From Enterococcus diestrammenae (lineage in GTDB: Bacteria > Bacillota > Bacilli > Lactobacillales > Enterococcaceae), in contig NZ_MAEI01000020.1 of NCBI RefSeq assembly GCF_009933255.1, forward strand, positions 1 to 24,121: DNA of 24,121 nt, in the 5' to 3' direction. This document shows, one piece after another, positions 15,707 through 23,415 of the stretch (its first letter is position 1; each line of letters begins with the position of its first letter). The notes beneath the pieces are model-generated. The model was not told where the DNA came from and ran no database searches. It was given only the letters and a program-made list of their open reading frames with translations. Position numbers and translations under genes: made by a program.

Positions 15707-16019
15707 CCGTAGTCACTCCTTTCACGCGGAGCTGATGAATAATGTTTTCCACCCCATTAGCAAGCGAGTAGCGCATGGTGTCCGCGGATAACCCCCGATG
15801 TTCGTACTCTTCCTTGGCTTGCTTTTTAACAGCCAAGTGATACCGTGGTTCTTCCATAAAGTCGGCAGGTGTTTTCGACGTATCAATCGCATCAACTAAT
15901 TCCAAAGCGACAGCATCCAACATTTCTTTAATTAAGTCGTCCTCGTAGTCGATATCGACTTTGAGGTAAATCTTAATCTGCCCGTACTGCTCTTTTGAGA
16001 TTAATTCCGAGTAATTCAT
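15693..16019 (-). CDS. Head-tail connector protein (gp6-like, QLRG family)
   Basis: A 108-residue, largely helical protein. It carries two family marks: a middle helix with YHLAVKKQAKEEYEHRG and the C-terminal HQLRVKG that resembles the QLRG motif of gp6-like adaptors. Such adaptors form a ring under the portal. The ATG at 16019 is one base from the stop of the preceding small ORF, so translation is probably coupled to it. Confidence 0.82.
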   Translation of the reverse strand: MNYSELISKEQYGQIKIYLKVDIDYEDDLIKEMLDAVALELVDAIDTSKTPADFMEEPRYHLAVKKQAKEEYEHRGLSADTMRYSLANGVENIIHQLRVKGVTTDDNP

Positions 16020-16136
16020 CTACTCACCCGCTTTCTCTAGCAAGATAGCCTTGGTATCACTGGTTTCGTAAGCAATCCCGTGTTCTGTTAACCACACTTG
16101 GATATCCGCTTTAAGCCAAGAATTATCTGGTCTCAC
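16020..16136 (-). CDS. HeH/LEM-like small ORF after the capsid gene
   Basis: A short frame, 38 residues from a GTG at 16136, ends one base before the connector gene. Its WLKADIQVWLTEHGIAYE and TKAILLEKAGE segments match the helix-extended-helix pattern of small proteins often found after phage capsid genes. The GTG lacks a good ribosome site and is buried in the stem CACCTCT/AGAGGTG (16134-16153). The frame extends upstream without a stop into the capsid gene in the -1 register, so a capsid extension of 47 residues by frameshift at GGGGG (16162-16166) is an alternative. The domain call is tentative. Confidence 0.6.
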   Translation of the reverse strand: MRPDNSWLKADIQVWLTEHGIAYETSDTKAILLEKAGE

Positions 16137-16156
16137 CTCTGCTGGGAGAGGTGCCG

Positions 16157-17347
16157 TTATTCCCCCGCTCCACCTTCAACAGGCGCGGTGTAGGTAACGA
16201 AGTAGCCGGCATTCGCATCAGCTTTTTTAGTGTCAAAACGGGTAGCCACTTGCAAGTATTGACCATAGATTTCGTTAGCAACCCAGCGGACTGTGACATC
16301 CACACGGTTTGCAAACAATACCGCACGGCTTAAGTCACCGATAAATGCAGTCGTGTTTCCTGCTTCACCAAACAAGGTATCTTCAATCACAAATACAGGC
16401 ATTCCTAGTAATGTTTTACCACTTGGAGAAACGATAGAATCTTGTAACAAGTAGCGTCCGTTACCATCTTTCAAGGTGTCCAGCACGTTGTAGAAGGACT
16501 GCGTAGCCACAATCGCTTTGTTATAAGCAGGGTCTAAAGACACGTTGATGATTTTCTTCAAGTCGTCCAAGGTAGACATAGCAGCGGCAGTAAAGGTCTT
16601 CAGCACGTTCGCAATTGCATAATTGGTCGTGTTCAATTTTTGCTCGTTTGCATTCCGAGAGATAATACCAACCAAATCAACAGCAGAATCTTGGATAGAT
16701 TCGTTTGAAATTGGAATCGCACCACGATATGTTTGAACAGCCCAATCCACTTCTGTAAATTCTGGCTTAGCCAATTCTGGATTAGCTTCCAATTCAGCAA
16801 CAGTGTTCAAGCGTGCAGTTGCTTTCTTCAAGATTGGGTATTTACCACTTGCGGTATTCGCTTGGAAAATGTTGGTAAATTGCTTCAAGTCAGTAACTGT
16901 CTTGATTTCCATTTCTGGATTGTAGACGATTGATTCTGGAATGGTCACATCCACATCAGCAGACACAACGCCTGTTGCAGCACGACTTTCCAATAAGTAA
17001 CCCGGTACTACCGCTTCACCATCCTTAAGTGTCACGCCATCACGTTTTTCGCCTTTCGAACGGATAAAATCGTTCAAAGCATCGCGATATTCTTTTTCTT
17101 TCGGTGTTTCTTTGCTTCGTTTTGTTTCTTTCACTTGGTTCCCTTCTTTCTGGTCTTCGTAAAGCGCCAAGTTTTCCCGCAATTCAGCGAGTTCAGCTTT
17201 CAACGCTTCACGTTCCTCTTTTTTGGCTTTTGCATCTTCCAGATTTTCTGCTTCTAATAAGCTCCGGATTTCCGTCGCAAAAGTTTCAACTTGTGTTTCT
17301 TTGTCCGCAATTTGGGAGCGGATTTCGTTCATTTTTTCCTCGAACAT
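16157..17347 (-). CDS. HK97-family major capsid protein
   Basis: A 396-residue HK97-fold capsid protein. Residues 1-85 form a charged coiled coil, the delta scaffolding domain that the prohead protease removes. The mature part begins about residue 95-110. Family marks include VPGYLLESRA, the E-loop-like AVQTYRGAIPISNESIQDS, SLDPAYNKAIVATQSFYNVLDTLKDGNGRYLL (partly quoted) and GMPVFVIEDT near the C-terminus. It follows the protease gene, behind a terminator-like hairpin, and starts 6 bases after AGGAGG. The gene ends in GCG GGG GAA TAA, a G-run next to a hairpin that may allow frameshifting. Confidence 0.93.
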   Translation of the reverse strand: MFEEKMNEIRSQIADKETQVETFATEIRSLLEAENLEDAKAKKEEREALKAELAELRENLALYEDQKEGNQVKETKRSKETPKEKEYRDALNDFIRSKGEKRDGVTLKDGEAVVPGYLLESRAATGVVSADVDVTIPESIVYNPEMEIKTVTDLKQFTNIFQANTASGKYPILKKATARLNTVAELEANPELAKPEFTEVDWAVQTYRGAIPISNESIQDSAVDLVGIISRNANEQKLNTTNYAIANVLKTFTAAAMSTLDDLKKIINVSLDPAYNKAIVATQSFYNVLDTLKDGNGRYLLQDSIVSPSGKTLLGMPVFVIEDTLFGEAGNTTAFIGDLSRAVLFANRVDVTVRWVANEIYGQYLQVATRFDTKKADANAGYFVTYTAPVEGGAGE

Positions 17348-17373
17348 CTCGTGTCCTCCTTATTTTTTGTGTA

Positions 17374-17405
17374 TAAAAAATAGCCATCTCCGTTTGGAAA
17401 TGACT
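17374..17405 (-). terminator. Terminator-like hairpin between protease and capsid genes
   Basis: AGTCATTTCC and GGAGATGGCT pair over 10 bp (two G-U pairs) around AAAC and are followed by ATTTTTTATA on the minus strand. It lies just after the protease stop (17410). It may partly terminate, or may protect a processed capsid message at its 5' side. Confidence 0.75.
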
Positions 17406-17409
17406 GTTT

Positions 17410-18027
17410 TTATAAAGTATTGAGTATTTCTTCTTTGTCTAAATCATCTAGCATCCGTTTGATTTCTTGCTTAACCGGATGGCTGCGGAGTTCTTCCACA
17501 ATCTCTTTACTTCTAGCGCCAACAACCGCCTCTGTGTCTGGATATGCTGGAGTAGTGACGACAGATACATCATAAAGCTTGTCGATTTTTCGAATATAGC
17601 GTTCATAGATACCTGTCTCTTCATTTTCTCGCCACTCTTCTGCCCCTTCTTCATCAGGGATAGTAAAAGCAAACGAGCATTGATTAATCACACCAGACCG
17701 GATATTTTCCATCAAATCTCGCGATAGTGTGGTATTGGTTGGGGAAATCCGGAACTTAAGCCCGATATTATCCACTTCCAAATCAAGATTGGCTCCTGTT
17801 CGGCCTAAAATCTGTGATTGATCGTGATTAAACAGAGCTACCACATTCTCGGTATCAGCCGTATCTAAACAGCCCGGTTCCAATTTCTCACGAAACGGAT
17901 AAAACCAGCCTAATGTATCTGACCAGCGGTCAAACTTTAGTGCATAACCTTCAATGACTTCGGTGTCATTCTCCAACTTTCTCAATTCGAGTTTCGTCGT
18001 CAGTTGACGAGTCTCCATTTCCTTCAT
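17410..18027 (-). CDS. HK97-type prohead maturation protease
   Basis: A 205-residue serine protease of the HK97 prohead family (herpesvirus-assemblin-like). The core is EGYALKFDRWSDTLGW, then VVALFNHDQSQILGRT with His68 and GVINQCSFAF with Ser118, the expected catalytic pair, then YDVSVVTTPAYPDT. It cuts the delta domain off the capsid protein inside the prohead. The start at 18027 follows AGGTGAG; the longer frame to 18135 would run deep into the portal gene with no ribosome site. The gene overlaps the portal gene by 62 bp. Confidence 0.9.
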   Translation of the reverse strand: MKEMETRQLTTKLELRKLENDTEVIEGYALKFDRWSDTLGWFYPFREKLEPGCLDTADTENVVALFNHDQSQILGRTGANLDLEVDNIGLKFRISPTNTTLSRDLMENIRSGVINQCSFAFTIPDEEGAEEWRENEETGIYERYIRKIDKLYDVSVVTTPAYPDTEAVVGARSKEIVEELRSHPVKQEIKRMLDDLDKEEILNTL

Positions 18028-19219
18028 CTTTCTCACCTGCCTTTTGTTTGGTATTTGATGTAGCTTGATACTCTTCCGCCTTGTCAGCCCACACATAGTT
18101 AAGGCTAAACTTCCTACGTTGCATATCAGCATCATGCGTTGGCGATTTGCCCATATACATCAAGGCTTGGTCGCCCGTAATCACGCCACCGTTGTAAAGT
18201 TTTAAAGCTTCTTCCGGATTCATGCCGGTAACGGAGCGAGTATCAAACTCTAAAGTAAATTTGTGCCGATCATCATCGTTAAAAATCTTCATCTGGTGCT
18301 CTGACGTGATGGCGTTAAAGTAGTAAGGCAAGTCATTTAAGATATAGTCGTCATTTAACTGTTTAACAGACTGATTCGGGTTAGTGACTGCCAGTTTGTG
18401 TGCCGGTACTCGCATACACTTTGCAATTTGCGCGGTGGAGTAGTTGTTTGAGTTAATTAGCCCCAGCACGTTAGTATCAACTTCTAGCGGTGTATAGTCC
18501 ATGGTAGAGTCCAAAATAATCGGACTACCACCAGTAGAGCCTTCCCGTGATTTCTCAAACTCGGTTCTCGCCTTCTTCCGAGCATCTCCAGATAGCTGGG
18601 TACCTTTTAAACTTAAAATCCCACTCGAAAATCCATCTCGGAAAAACTTCAGCAGCGTGGCAATCCCAGAATCCTGCAAGTTGATTTCATCATCAAGTGA
18701 CAACAGCGGAGACCGGCCATAAATCGTGTCGTGGCTAAAAAACTTCCAATGTATCATGTTCTCTGGCTCACAACGTATCTGCTTACTACCGTTTGGCGGA
18801 TAAATCATGTAATGATAGGTTTCGTAGTTGTCATTCGACACGATATCCACGTTTGATGGTGGATAAAACTCATACTCCAGCGCCTCGTTAGTCGCCGGGT
18901 CTCGCAAGATTCGTGAGTAGCTGTTTCCACACAAAATCGTGTTCACGGCCATTGCAAACTTCCACACATGTGCGGTAGTCTGCTTGGTAGAGCGCACGTT
19001 CATGAGGTAATTCAGCTTTTCATCTTGCACGATGTTTCCGTCCAAGTCTTTCTTGATAATCGGAAATCGAGCAATATCGCCAGCGACAATAGTGGTAGCC
19101 GTCAGCACATCGGAGTTCTTAAGCCCTTTGATACCAACATAGGAATTTCTGCTTGGTGTGTCGTAAAGCAGTTCTTGTACTTGCTCTTTGGTGGAGCCTA
19201 GCGGTTGAAAAAATGCCAT
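17966..19219 (-). CDS. HK97-family portal protein
   Basis: A 417-residue portal protein, the dodecameric ring through which DNA is packaged and exits. Family marks include GNSYSRILRD, IHWKFFSHDTIYGRSPL, MRVPAHKLAV and TGMNPEEALKLYNGGVITGDQA. The last 40 residues are charged, low in complexity and lie over the protease start. It starts shortly after AAAGGAGGG and follows the DUF1056-like gene in the order terL, small membrane protein, portal, protease, capsid that is typical of these phages. Confidence 0.93.
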   Translation of the reverse strand: MAFFQPLGSTKEQVQELLYDTPSRNSYVGIKGLKNSDVLTATTIVAGDIARFPIIKKDLDGNIVQDEKLNYLMNVRSTKQTTAHVWKFAMAVNTILCGNSYSRILRDPATNEALEYEFYPPSNVDIVSNDNYETYHYMIYPPNGSKQIRCEPENMIHWKFFSHDTIYGRSPLLSLDDEINLQDSGIATLLKFFRDGFSSGILSLKGTQLSGDARKKARTEFEKSREGSTGGSPIILDSTMDYTPLEVDTNVLGLINSNNYSTAQIAKCMRVPAHKLAVTNPNQSVKQLNDDYILNDLPYYFNAITSEHQMKIFNDDDRHKFTLEFDTRSVTGMNPEEALKLYNGGVITGDQALMYMGKSPTHDADMQRRKFSLNYVWADKAEEYQATSNTKQKAGEKDEGNGDSSTDDETRIEKVGE

Positions 19220-19251
19220 TCTCTTCCCTCCTTTCTATTTTGGGATAATCG

Positions 19252-19422
19252 TCAGCCCATTCCCCGACTTATCAGCAGACTGACGATGATTAAGCTGACA
19301 CCCAAAACCAGAAAGCCGGTGATTACGGAATATAAAAAAGCCGACGTTGCGATGAATGCAATGCCGACGAATAGTAGTATGGTGTGGATATTACGGAGTA
19401 GCCAATTGAGTAGTTTATTCAT
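19252..19422 (-). CDS. DUF1056-like small membrane protein between terL and portal
   Basis: A 56-residue protein with two hydrophobic helices (about residues 12-31 and 34-51) separated by a short turn, opening MNKLLNWLLRNIHTILLFVG. Small proteins of this shape, grouped as DUF1056, are regularly found between terminase and portal genes in Gram-positive siphophages; their function is unknown. The start at 19422 follows AGGAGG; the longer frame to 19449 overlaps the terminase end and that ribosome site. Confidence 0.75.
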   Translation of the reverse strand: MNKLLNWLLRNIHTILLFVGIAFIATSAFLYSVITGFLVLGVSLIIVSLLISRGMG

Positions 19423-19432
19423 TCCATCCCTC

Positions 19433-21175
19433 CTAAAAACCAAAATCATCGCTCAAAATCATTTCATCAGTCCAAAAACCGCCTGATTGAAACTCGGTGT
19501 AACACATTGCATAAGCATCTAGCAGAGCATCTAAAGGATCTATACGATTACTGTTTTTATTCTTATCAATCCGCATGCCATTGTTATCGACTTTTGTCAT
19601 GGCGTTATTGACCGCAGCCGTAAGCAGTTTGTTCCCACTGTGGCGGACTTTCAAATCAATCACATCATCACGTAGCTGTTTCGTCGGCATGTTCAACACA
19701 AGGCTTGTCTGCTTGATTTCTGCTTGGAGCCATTCAGGGTGATTCTTTTCGATTAACGTCAAAATGTGGCCGTATTGATACGGGTCAAACGAGATTGATT
19801 GTAAGTCGAGATCGTTGTCGTAAATAAAATGCTCCAACCATTCGTAGGCCTCGTCGTAGTCAATAACGCCACTTTCCAAGTCGGTAATCTTACACTCATC
19901 AATGGACTGTAGATAGGTGTAGTTCATACCGTCCCGCTTTTCCTTGGTAGCTAGTCCGTACTTAGTAGCGATAAAGCTAAAACTATCCACATAAAAGTAA
20001 TCTTCCATCTGGACCGCCCATGAGATACTAAACAAGTCACTCGTTCGACCAACGTCAATCCCAACCCAAACCTTTCTACCAGTGATATCAGGTTTCTCGA
20101 TTTCCGCTGCTTTCCAATGTTCGGCAGAGAGGTAGGACTCCTCGCTTGCCTGCGTCCACATGTTAAAGTTTTTTACCATCACTTTAACGGTGTTTCCTGT
20201 CTCTTTGGCGGTCTTCCAACGTTTCGTGAGATAATCCATCATTTTGTCTTTTAAGGCGTCCACAACGAGGATAGGGTTGCTTTTAATGTACAGTTCCGGC
20301 TTTTCTATCTCGTCTAACGATTCTTGCTCGGCAATATAGGCAAACTGTTCATCGTCTTCCAAATCACCAGATAAAATACTGCCCATCCGCGGATATTCCA
20401 CGGTGTACATTGGCACGTTTAAATCAAAGTTGGCAGTGGAAATAATCAACGTCAGCGGATTGTCTAGCTGTCCTTGCCCTGATTCGATAAGTTCCATCAT
20501 CTCGTTAGTTTTACTAGCGCCATACTCATCAAACACACCTACATACGGCTCAAAACCATCAATCGCACCAGTCTCTTTAGATAGATAGGTCACATAGGAT
20601 TCATCATTTAAATTTTTTAACTGGTCCCGTACACGTTTGGTTGCTTTGCGGATTTCCGGAAACTTCGCTCGCAAGGCATCTAACTGTTTTCGTGCCATTT
20701 CAAAAGCGATTTTTGCTTGTTCCTTCGCGTTAGCTGTACAAAATATTTGCCTGCTCATTGCTGGGTTCTTGCCAAAAAGGAATTCGTACAGCACAATGCC
20801 CGCGATTAAAATCGTCTTCCCATTTTTCCGGGCTACGCTGATAAAAGCACGCTTAAACCGCCGTAACGCTTTATCTTTCTTGTGGCGCCAACCATAGATA
20901 TTGCCAATAATAAACCGTTGGAAGTTTGCTAGCGGATAAGTTTTGCCTGTTTTAACGTCAGGCAGCATCTCCAAAAATTCAACCGCCTTGCTTGCCTCTT
21001 CCACACTATAAGTGTATTTCCAACTGGCTTTTGGAATCTTTAGGAGGTCTTTCAAATGGCGGACACACGCATCGTAGACTTTCTTGCACGATTCCACCGC
21101 ACGCTCGACGATTAGGACTGCATAGGCATAGGTGTCGTCTCGCAGTTCTTCTGGTATGGATTGGTAGTCAACCAT
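19433..21175 (-). CDS. terL: Terminase large subunit
   Basis: A 580-residue packaging motor of the HK97/Terminase_1 type. The ATPase half shows Walker A SVARKNGKT (113-121), Walker B VGVFDE (213-217, with Asp216 and catalytic Glu217) and the coupling motif IISTANF (244-250). The nuclease half shows GIDVGRTSD (Asp374), SFDPYQYG (Asp464) and NRIDPLDALLDA (Asp546, Asp549), matching the RNase H-like metal site. It pumps DNA into the prohead and cuts the concatemer. The small subunit gene is 24 bp upstream. Confidence 0.95.
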   Translation of the reverse strand: MVDYQSIPEELRDDTYAYAVLIVERAVESCKKVYDACVRHLKDLLKIPKASWKYTYSVEEASKAVEFLEMLPDVKTGKTYPLANFQRFIIGNIYGWRHKKDKALRRFKRAFISVARKNGKTILIAGIVLYEFLFGKNPAMSRQIFCTANAKEQAKIAFEMARKQLDALRAKFPEIRKATKRVRDQLKNLNDESYVTYLSKETGAIDGFEPYVGVFDEYGASKTNEMMELIESGQGQLDNPLTLIISTANFDLNVPMYTVEYPRMGSILSGDLEDDEQFAYIAEQESLDEIEKPELYIKSNPILVVDALKDKMMDYLTKRWKTAKETGNTVKVMVKNFNMWTQASEESYLSAEHWKAAEIEKPDITGRKVWVGIDVGRTSDLFSISWAVQMEDYFYVDSFSFIATKYGLATKEKRDGMNYTYLQSIDECKITDLESGVIDYDEAYEWLEHFIYDNDLDLQSISFDPYQYGHILTLIEKNHPEWLQAEIKQTSLVLNMPTKQLRDDVIDLKVRHSGNKLLTAAVNNAMTKVDNNGMRIDKNKNSNRIDPLDALLDAYAMCYTEFQSGGFWTDEMILSDDFGF

Positions 21176-21199
21176 TTGATTTGCTCCTTTCTAAATAAT

Positions 21200-21664
21200 C
21201 TAACCAAACTTATCGAACATGGTTTCTTCCTTCTTTTCTTTCTTAGGAAGATACAAACGAAGACGACTATCAACAGTCAGGCCCAGCTCACTTGCTGTAG
21301 ACTTGATGTTTTTAGTCGCCTTTTCTAGTGTTCTGATTAACGGATTTTCTTTAAATTCCCCGTCAGTGTTCTCAATGATATTTCCCTGCTCTGTCAATTT
21401 CTGGCTAGTCTCTTTAAAGACCGAATACCATAGACAGTAGTTTTCGAGGATAGCACGATCGAGATTTCGAAGTGGTAACTTTTGCAAATCACCAATGACT
21501 CGCTTGTATTCCTGTTTAGCGATGGAGTTCATGTGATTCGGTGCAGTCACTTGCATCTCCACTAACCCGTCACCCGCAAGCTTTTCGGCTGCTTTCCGGT
21601 CTTCGATTTCATCTTTTGTCATGTGCATTTTGTTGTTATCCAATAATGTTAGCTTTCTGCCCAT
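21200..21664 (-). CDS. terS: Terminase small subunit (P27 family)
   Basis: A 154-residue protein of the P27-type small terminase group: MTKDEIEDRKAAEKLAGDG near the N-terminus, NSIAKQEYKRVIGDL and a helical core with LDRAILENYCLWYSVFKE, then a late basic LYLPKKEKKEE tail. It recognises the packaging start site and hands DNA to the large subunit. The start at 21664 follows GGAGGTG; the longer frame to 21736 has no ribosome site. The candidate cos region lies directly upstream. Confidence 0.9.
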   Translation of the reverse strand: MGRKLTLLDNNKMHMTKDEIEDRKAAEKLAGDGLVEMQVTAPNHMNSIAKQEYKRVIGDLQKLPLRNLDRAILENYCLWYSVFKETSQKLTEQGNIIENTDGEFKENPLIRTLEKATKNIKSTASELGLTVDSRLRLYLPKKEKKEETMFDKFG

Positions 21665-21819
21665 TTCCACACCTCCAATCGCTTTAGTAATAGGAAAATC
21701 GGCTCCAGAAGAGAGCGCGTTGTTCAAGACCCCCACAACCCTACCCCGTTTTGCATTTTAGGGGGGTATAGTCCCCACTTTTGCACCGTATACGTAAATA
21801 TTCCCCACCTAGAAACCAC
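21665..21819. other. Candidate cos region between HNH and terS genes
   Basis: About 155 bp without a gene. It holds a run of C- and G-rich blocks, including CCCTACCCCG (21749-21758), TTTTAGGGGGGTATAG and GTCCCC before the terS start. In cos-type HK97-like phages the order HNH endonuclease, cos, terS, terL is common, with the HNH protein helping terminase to cut. The exact cohesive end cannot be read from one sequence. Confidence 0.5.
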
Positions 21820-22164
21820 TCATAAATTATATTTTTGTTTCTCTTCTCTCGTTTTGACTGCATGACATGAGTCACACAATGGTTGAATGTTATCTTTGTC
21901 TAATCTCAAACTCCAATCAACTCGAACAGGAATGATATGATCAGCGAGAGTCGCATCTCCTCCACACTTAGTACACACATAGTAATGCTCATTGAGTACC
22001 ACCTTGCTTAGCTGTCGCCATGCTTTGGAATTGTAGAAGCGCATCAAATCATTCTGGTGTTTCCAGCGCGTGCGGTTGTAGTCTTGGTACTCCTCCTTGC
22101 GACTATCAAAGTCTACGAGCTGTCGCTTGCCGTTGACTACTATCAGTCGCTTAGGCTTTGCCAT
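21820..22164 (-). CDS. HNH endonuclease of the packaging module
   Basis: A 114-residue HNH nuclease. CTKCGG (Cys64, Cys67) and CDSCH (Cys97, Cys100) bind the structural zinc, and ADHIIPV (Asp75, His76), Asn92 and His101 make the ββα-metal active site. It lies next to terS, as in many cos phages where such proteins stimulate terminase cutting at cos. It is unrelated in layout to the intron endonuclease, lacking the zinc-ribbon array. Its start overlaps the upstream gene by 14 bp. Confidence 0.92.
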   Translation of the reverse strand: MAKPKRLIVVNGKRQLVDFDSRKEEYQDYNRTRWKHQNDLMRFYNSKAWRQLSKVVLNEHYYVCTKCGGDATLADHIIPVRVDWSLRLDKDNIQPLCDSCHAVKTREEKQKYNL

Positions 22165-22447
22165 TTATCTTATCCATATACACAGCTAACATTGCTTTCA
22201 CGATTGCTAGCTTACCATCTACCCCTAGCCTATCTACGTCTATATTAAAGTGCTGGGTGATAAAGGCCTTGTTATGACTGGCGGATAATGTCGCGTCCAC
22301 CATGTAGAAAGACAGCGCACATACTTCATCCACAGTTAGTCCATACATATTGGTCACAGATAAGAACAGCTCGGCAATCTGATCGATGTCCTTTTCTTCC
22401 CGGACTTGCTTCAGCAACTCTAAGAACTCTTGTTGTTTGTCTTGCAT
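22151..22447 (-). CDS. Hypothetical helical phage protein
   Basis: A 98-residue, acidic, mostly helical protein that I do not recognise. It has no cysteine motif and no membrane segment; the middle holds ELFLSVTNMYGLTVDEVCALSFYMVD. An AGAGGTG ribosome site precedes the ATG. The 14-bp overlap with the HNH gene and 2-bp gap to the upstream gene place it in the same transcript. Confidence 0.7.
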   Translation of the reverse strand: MQDKQQEFLELLKQVREEKDIDQIAELFLSVTNMYGLTVDEVCALSFYMVDATLSASHNKAFITQHFNIDVDRLGVDGKLAIVKAMLAVYMDKINGKA

Positions 22448-22449
22448 TG

Positions 22450-22665
22450 TTACACCTCTCGATAATCAAATGAGATACTAACATACTTAACCGTCATACT
22501 ATCTGGTTCTGGCACTGGTGAAGTAACTGATGCATCACCAGACGTGATGACTACCTCGCCCGCCTCGACCTCACGCTTATATCTTTCTAACATATCAATC
22601 GTTTCTTGTAGCCAGTCCAATGTATCCGGCTTGGTTCCCTTGTTAACTACTGTGCCTTGTTTCAT
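22450..22665 (-). CDS. Hypothetical small phage protein
   Basis: A 71-residue protein of unknown function: a basic start (MKQGTVVNKGTKPD), a helix (WLQETIDMLERYKREVEAG) and a short beta-rich end (MTVKYVSISFDYREV). The ATG at 22665 is preceded by AGGTGGAG, and it starts one base after the stop of the upstream gene; a longer frame to 22770 overlaps that gene heavily. Coupled translation is likely. Confidence 0.65.
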   Translation of the reverse strand: MKQGTVVNKGTKPDTLDWLQETIDMLERYKREVEAGEVVITSGDASVTSPVPEPDSMTVKYVSISFDYREV

Positions 22666-22666
22666 C

Positions 22667-22864
22667 TCAACTCCACCTCTCACATATCCAATCAAAGTAA
22701 TCCCGCCACACTCTGCACTCTGTCGCATAGTCCATCTGTCTGCCGTGGTTATATTCGTACCGCTGCACAATCAATCCTATCCTCTGCTTTGAGTAGCCAG
22801 GGAAATCATTAGCAAACTCTCGGTGCTTGGCTTTGAGATAGGTTAGGTAGTCGGTGTAGGTCAT
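22667..22864 (-). CDS. Hypothetical small aromatic- and Arg-rich phage protein
   Basis: A 65-residue protein, not recognised. It is rich in Tyr, Trp and Arg (MTYTDYLTYLKAKHREF, GRQMDYATECRVWRDY). The ATG follows AGGAGG at a good distance, so expression is likely. It is the first gene after the structured RNA region and its terminator. Confidence 0.68.
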   Translation of the reverse strand: MTYTDYLTYLKAKHREFANDFPGYSKQRIGLIVQRYEYNHGRQMDYATECRVWRDYFDWICERWS

Positions 22865-22880
22865 GGTGTCGCCTCCTAAA

Positions 22881-22908
22881 TAAATAGACAGCCCGCAATG
22901 GACTGTCT
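22881..22908 (-). terminator. Terminator closing the structured RNA region
   Basis: AGACAGTCC and GGGCTGTCT pair over nine base pairs (one G-U) around ATTGC, then ATTTATTT follows on the minus strand. It lies 22 bases upstream of the next ATG and gives the structured RNA a defined 3' end. Confidence 0.75.
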
Positions 22909-23150
22909 TTGACTATGTATCAGCAACCTACCCAGCCCCGACGTCCGGCTCTCCTCCCTACCTCTGCCTCGGTTGCTATGTACAGATACGGACTGGACTA
23001 CCGCCTCCAGTCGTGGCCAACTCGTGTATTAAAGCCTCACGCAGGCAACTTGCCGTATCCCTAGCAAGTCCAACTTAATGTTAAGCAACCTACCCCATTC
23101 TGGGACCCACCGTTCTTCCAAGCCTGGCGGTTGGGGCTGCTCGGTTGCTA
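22886..23150 (-). ncRNA. Structured RNA, downstream module (candidate part of a GOLLD/ROOL-like RNA)
   Basis: No gene fits this stretch, but helices are dense. Two similar arms open AGCAACCGAG and close GGTAGGTTGCT: stems 22922-22928/22971-22977 and 23084-23090/23143-23149. Between them are GACTGGA/TCCAGTC (22991-22997/23006-23012), GCCT/AGGC (23034-23037/23043-23046) and ACTTGC/GCAAGT (23048-23053/23064-23069). The loop of the last holds CGTATC (23054-23059), which pairs with GATACG (22985-22990) to make a pseudoknot. A terminator ends it. The setting, a phage late operon beside a tRNA, fits giant phage RNAs, but no family match was computed. Confidence 0.65.
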
Positions 23151-23172
23151 TTGACGTGGCAGGATTCGAACC
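23149..23172 (-). repeat. Duplicated tRNA 3' end (T-arm and half acceptor)
   Basis: The 24 bases match 23413-23436, the 3' end of the tRNA-Lys gene plus flank, with two mismatches. On the minus strand they give CAGG-TTCGAAT-CCTG, a perfect T-arm, then CCACGTCA. No matching 5' acceptor half, D-arm or anticodon arm is found upstream, where a gene ends at 23200. It is either a tRNA remnant or a T-arm used inside the structured RNA. Confidence 0.7.
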
Positions 23173-23199
23173 TGACGAGCCTCCGTTTTTCGGTCAGCC

Positions 23200-23376
23200 C
23201 TAAAATGCATGTACCGTACGTGCATGCTGCTCAATCGCTTTATCTAGTTTCATGCCTGCTCTTTTATCATCTACAATCGCTTTGATGCCTTCCAACTCAT
23301 GTAGAGAAAATCGTCTATCCTCGGAAACTTTCTTCAAATATGCTTCTTCACCTTTTAAAATAGCTTCTTGTAACAT
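23200..23376 (-). CDS. Small acidic/helical hypothetical protein inside the RNA region
   Basis: A 58-residue protein, not recognised, predicted almost all helix (MLQEAILKGEEAYLKKV, RRFSLHELEGIKAIVDDK). Two ATGs are possible; the second, at 23376, lies 7 bases after GAGGAGG, while the first, at 23382, overlaps that site. It sits between the tRNA-Lys and the tRNA-like repeat, so it interrupts the structured RNA region. The good ribosome site makes it a likely real gene. Confidence 0.68.
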   Translation of the reverse strand: MLQEAILKGEEAYLKKVSEDRRFSLHELEGIKAIVDDKRAGMKLDKAIEQHARTVHAF

Positions 23377-23415
23377 TTCCATTCCTCCTCAAAATAAAAA
23401 GCCACCCGCAATTAT

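Noticed and set aside
23152..23223. A second complete tRNA gene at the TTCGAAT motif
   Set aside because: Only the T-arm and a 3' acceptor strand are present; there is no matching 5' acceptor, D-arm or anticodon arm.
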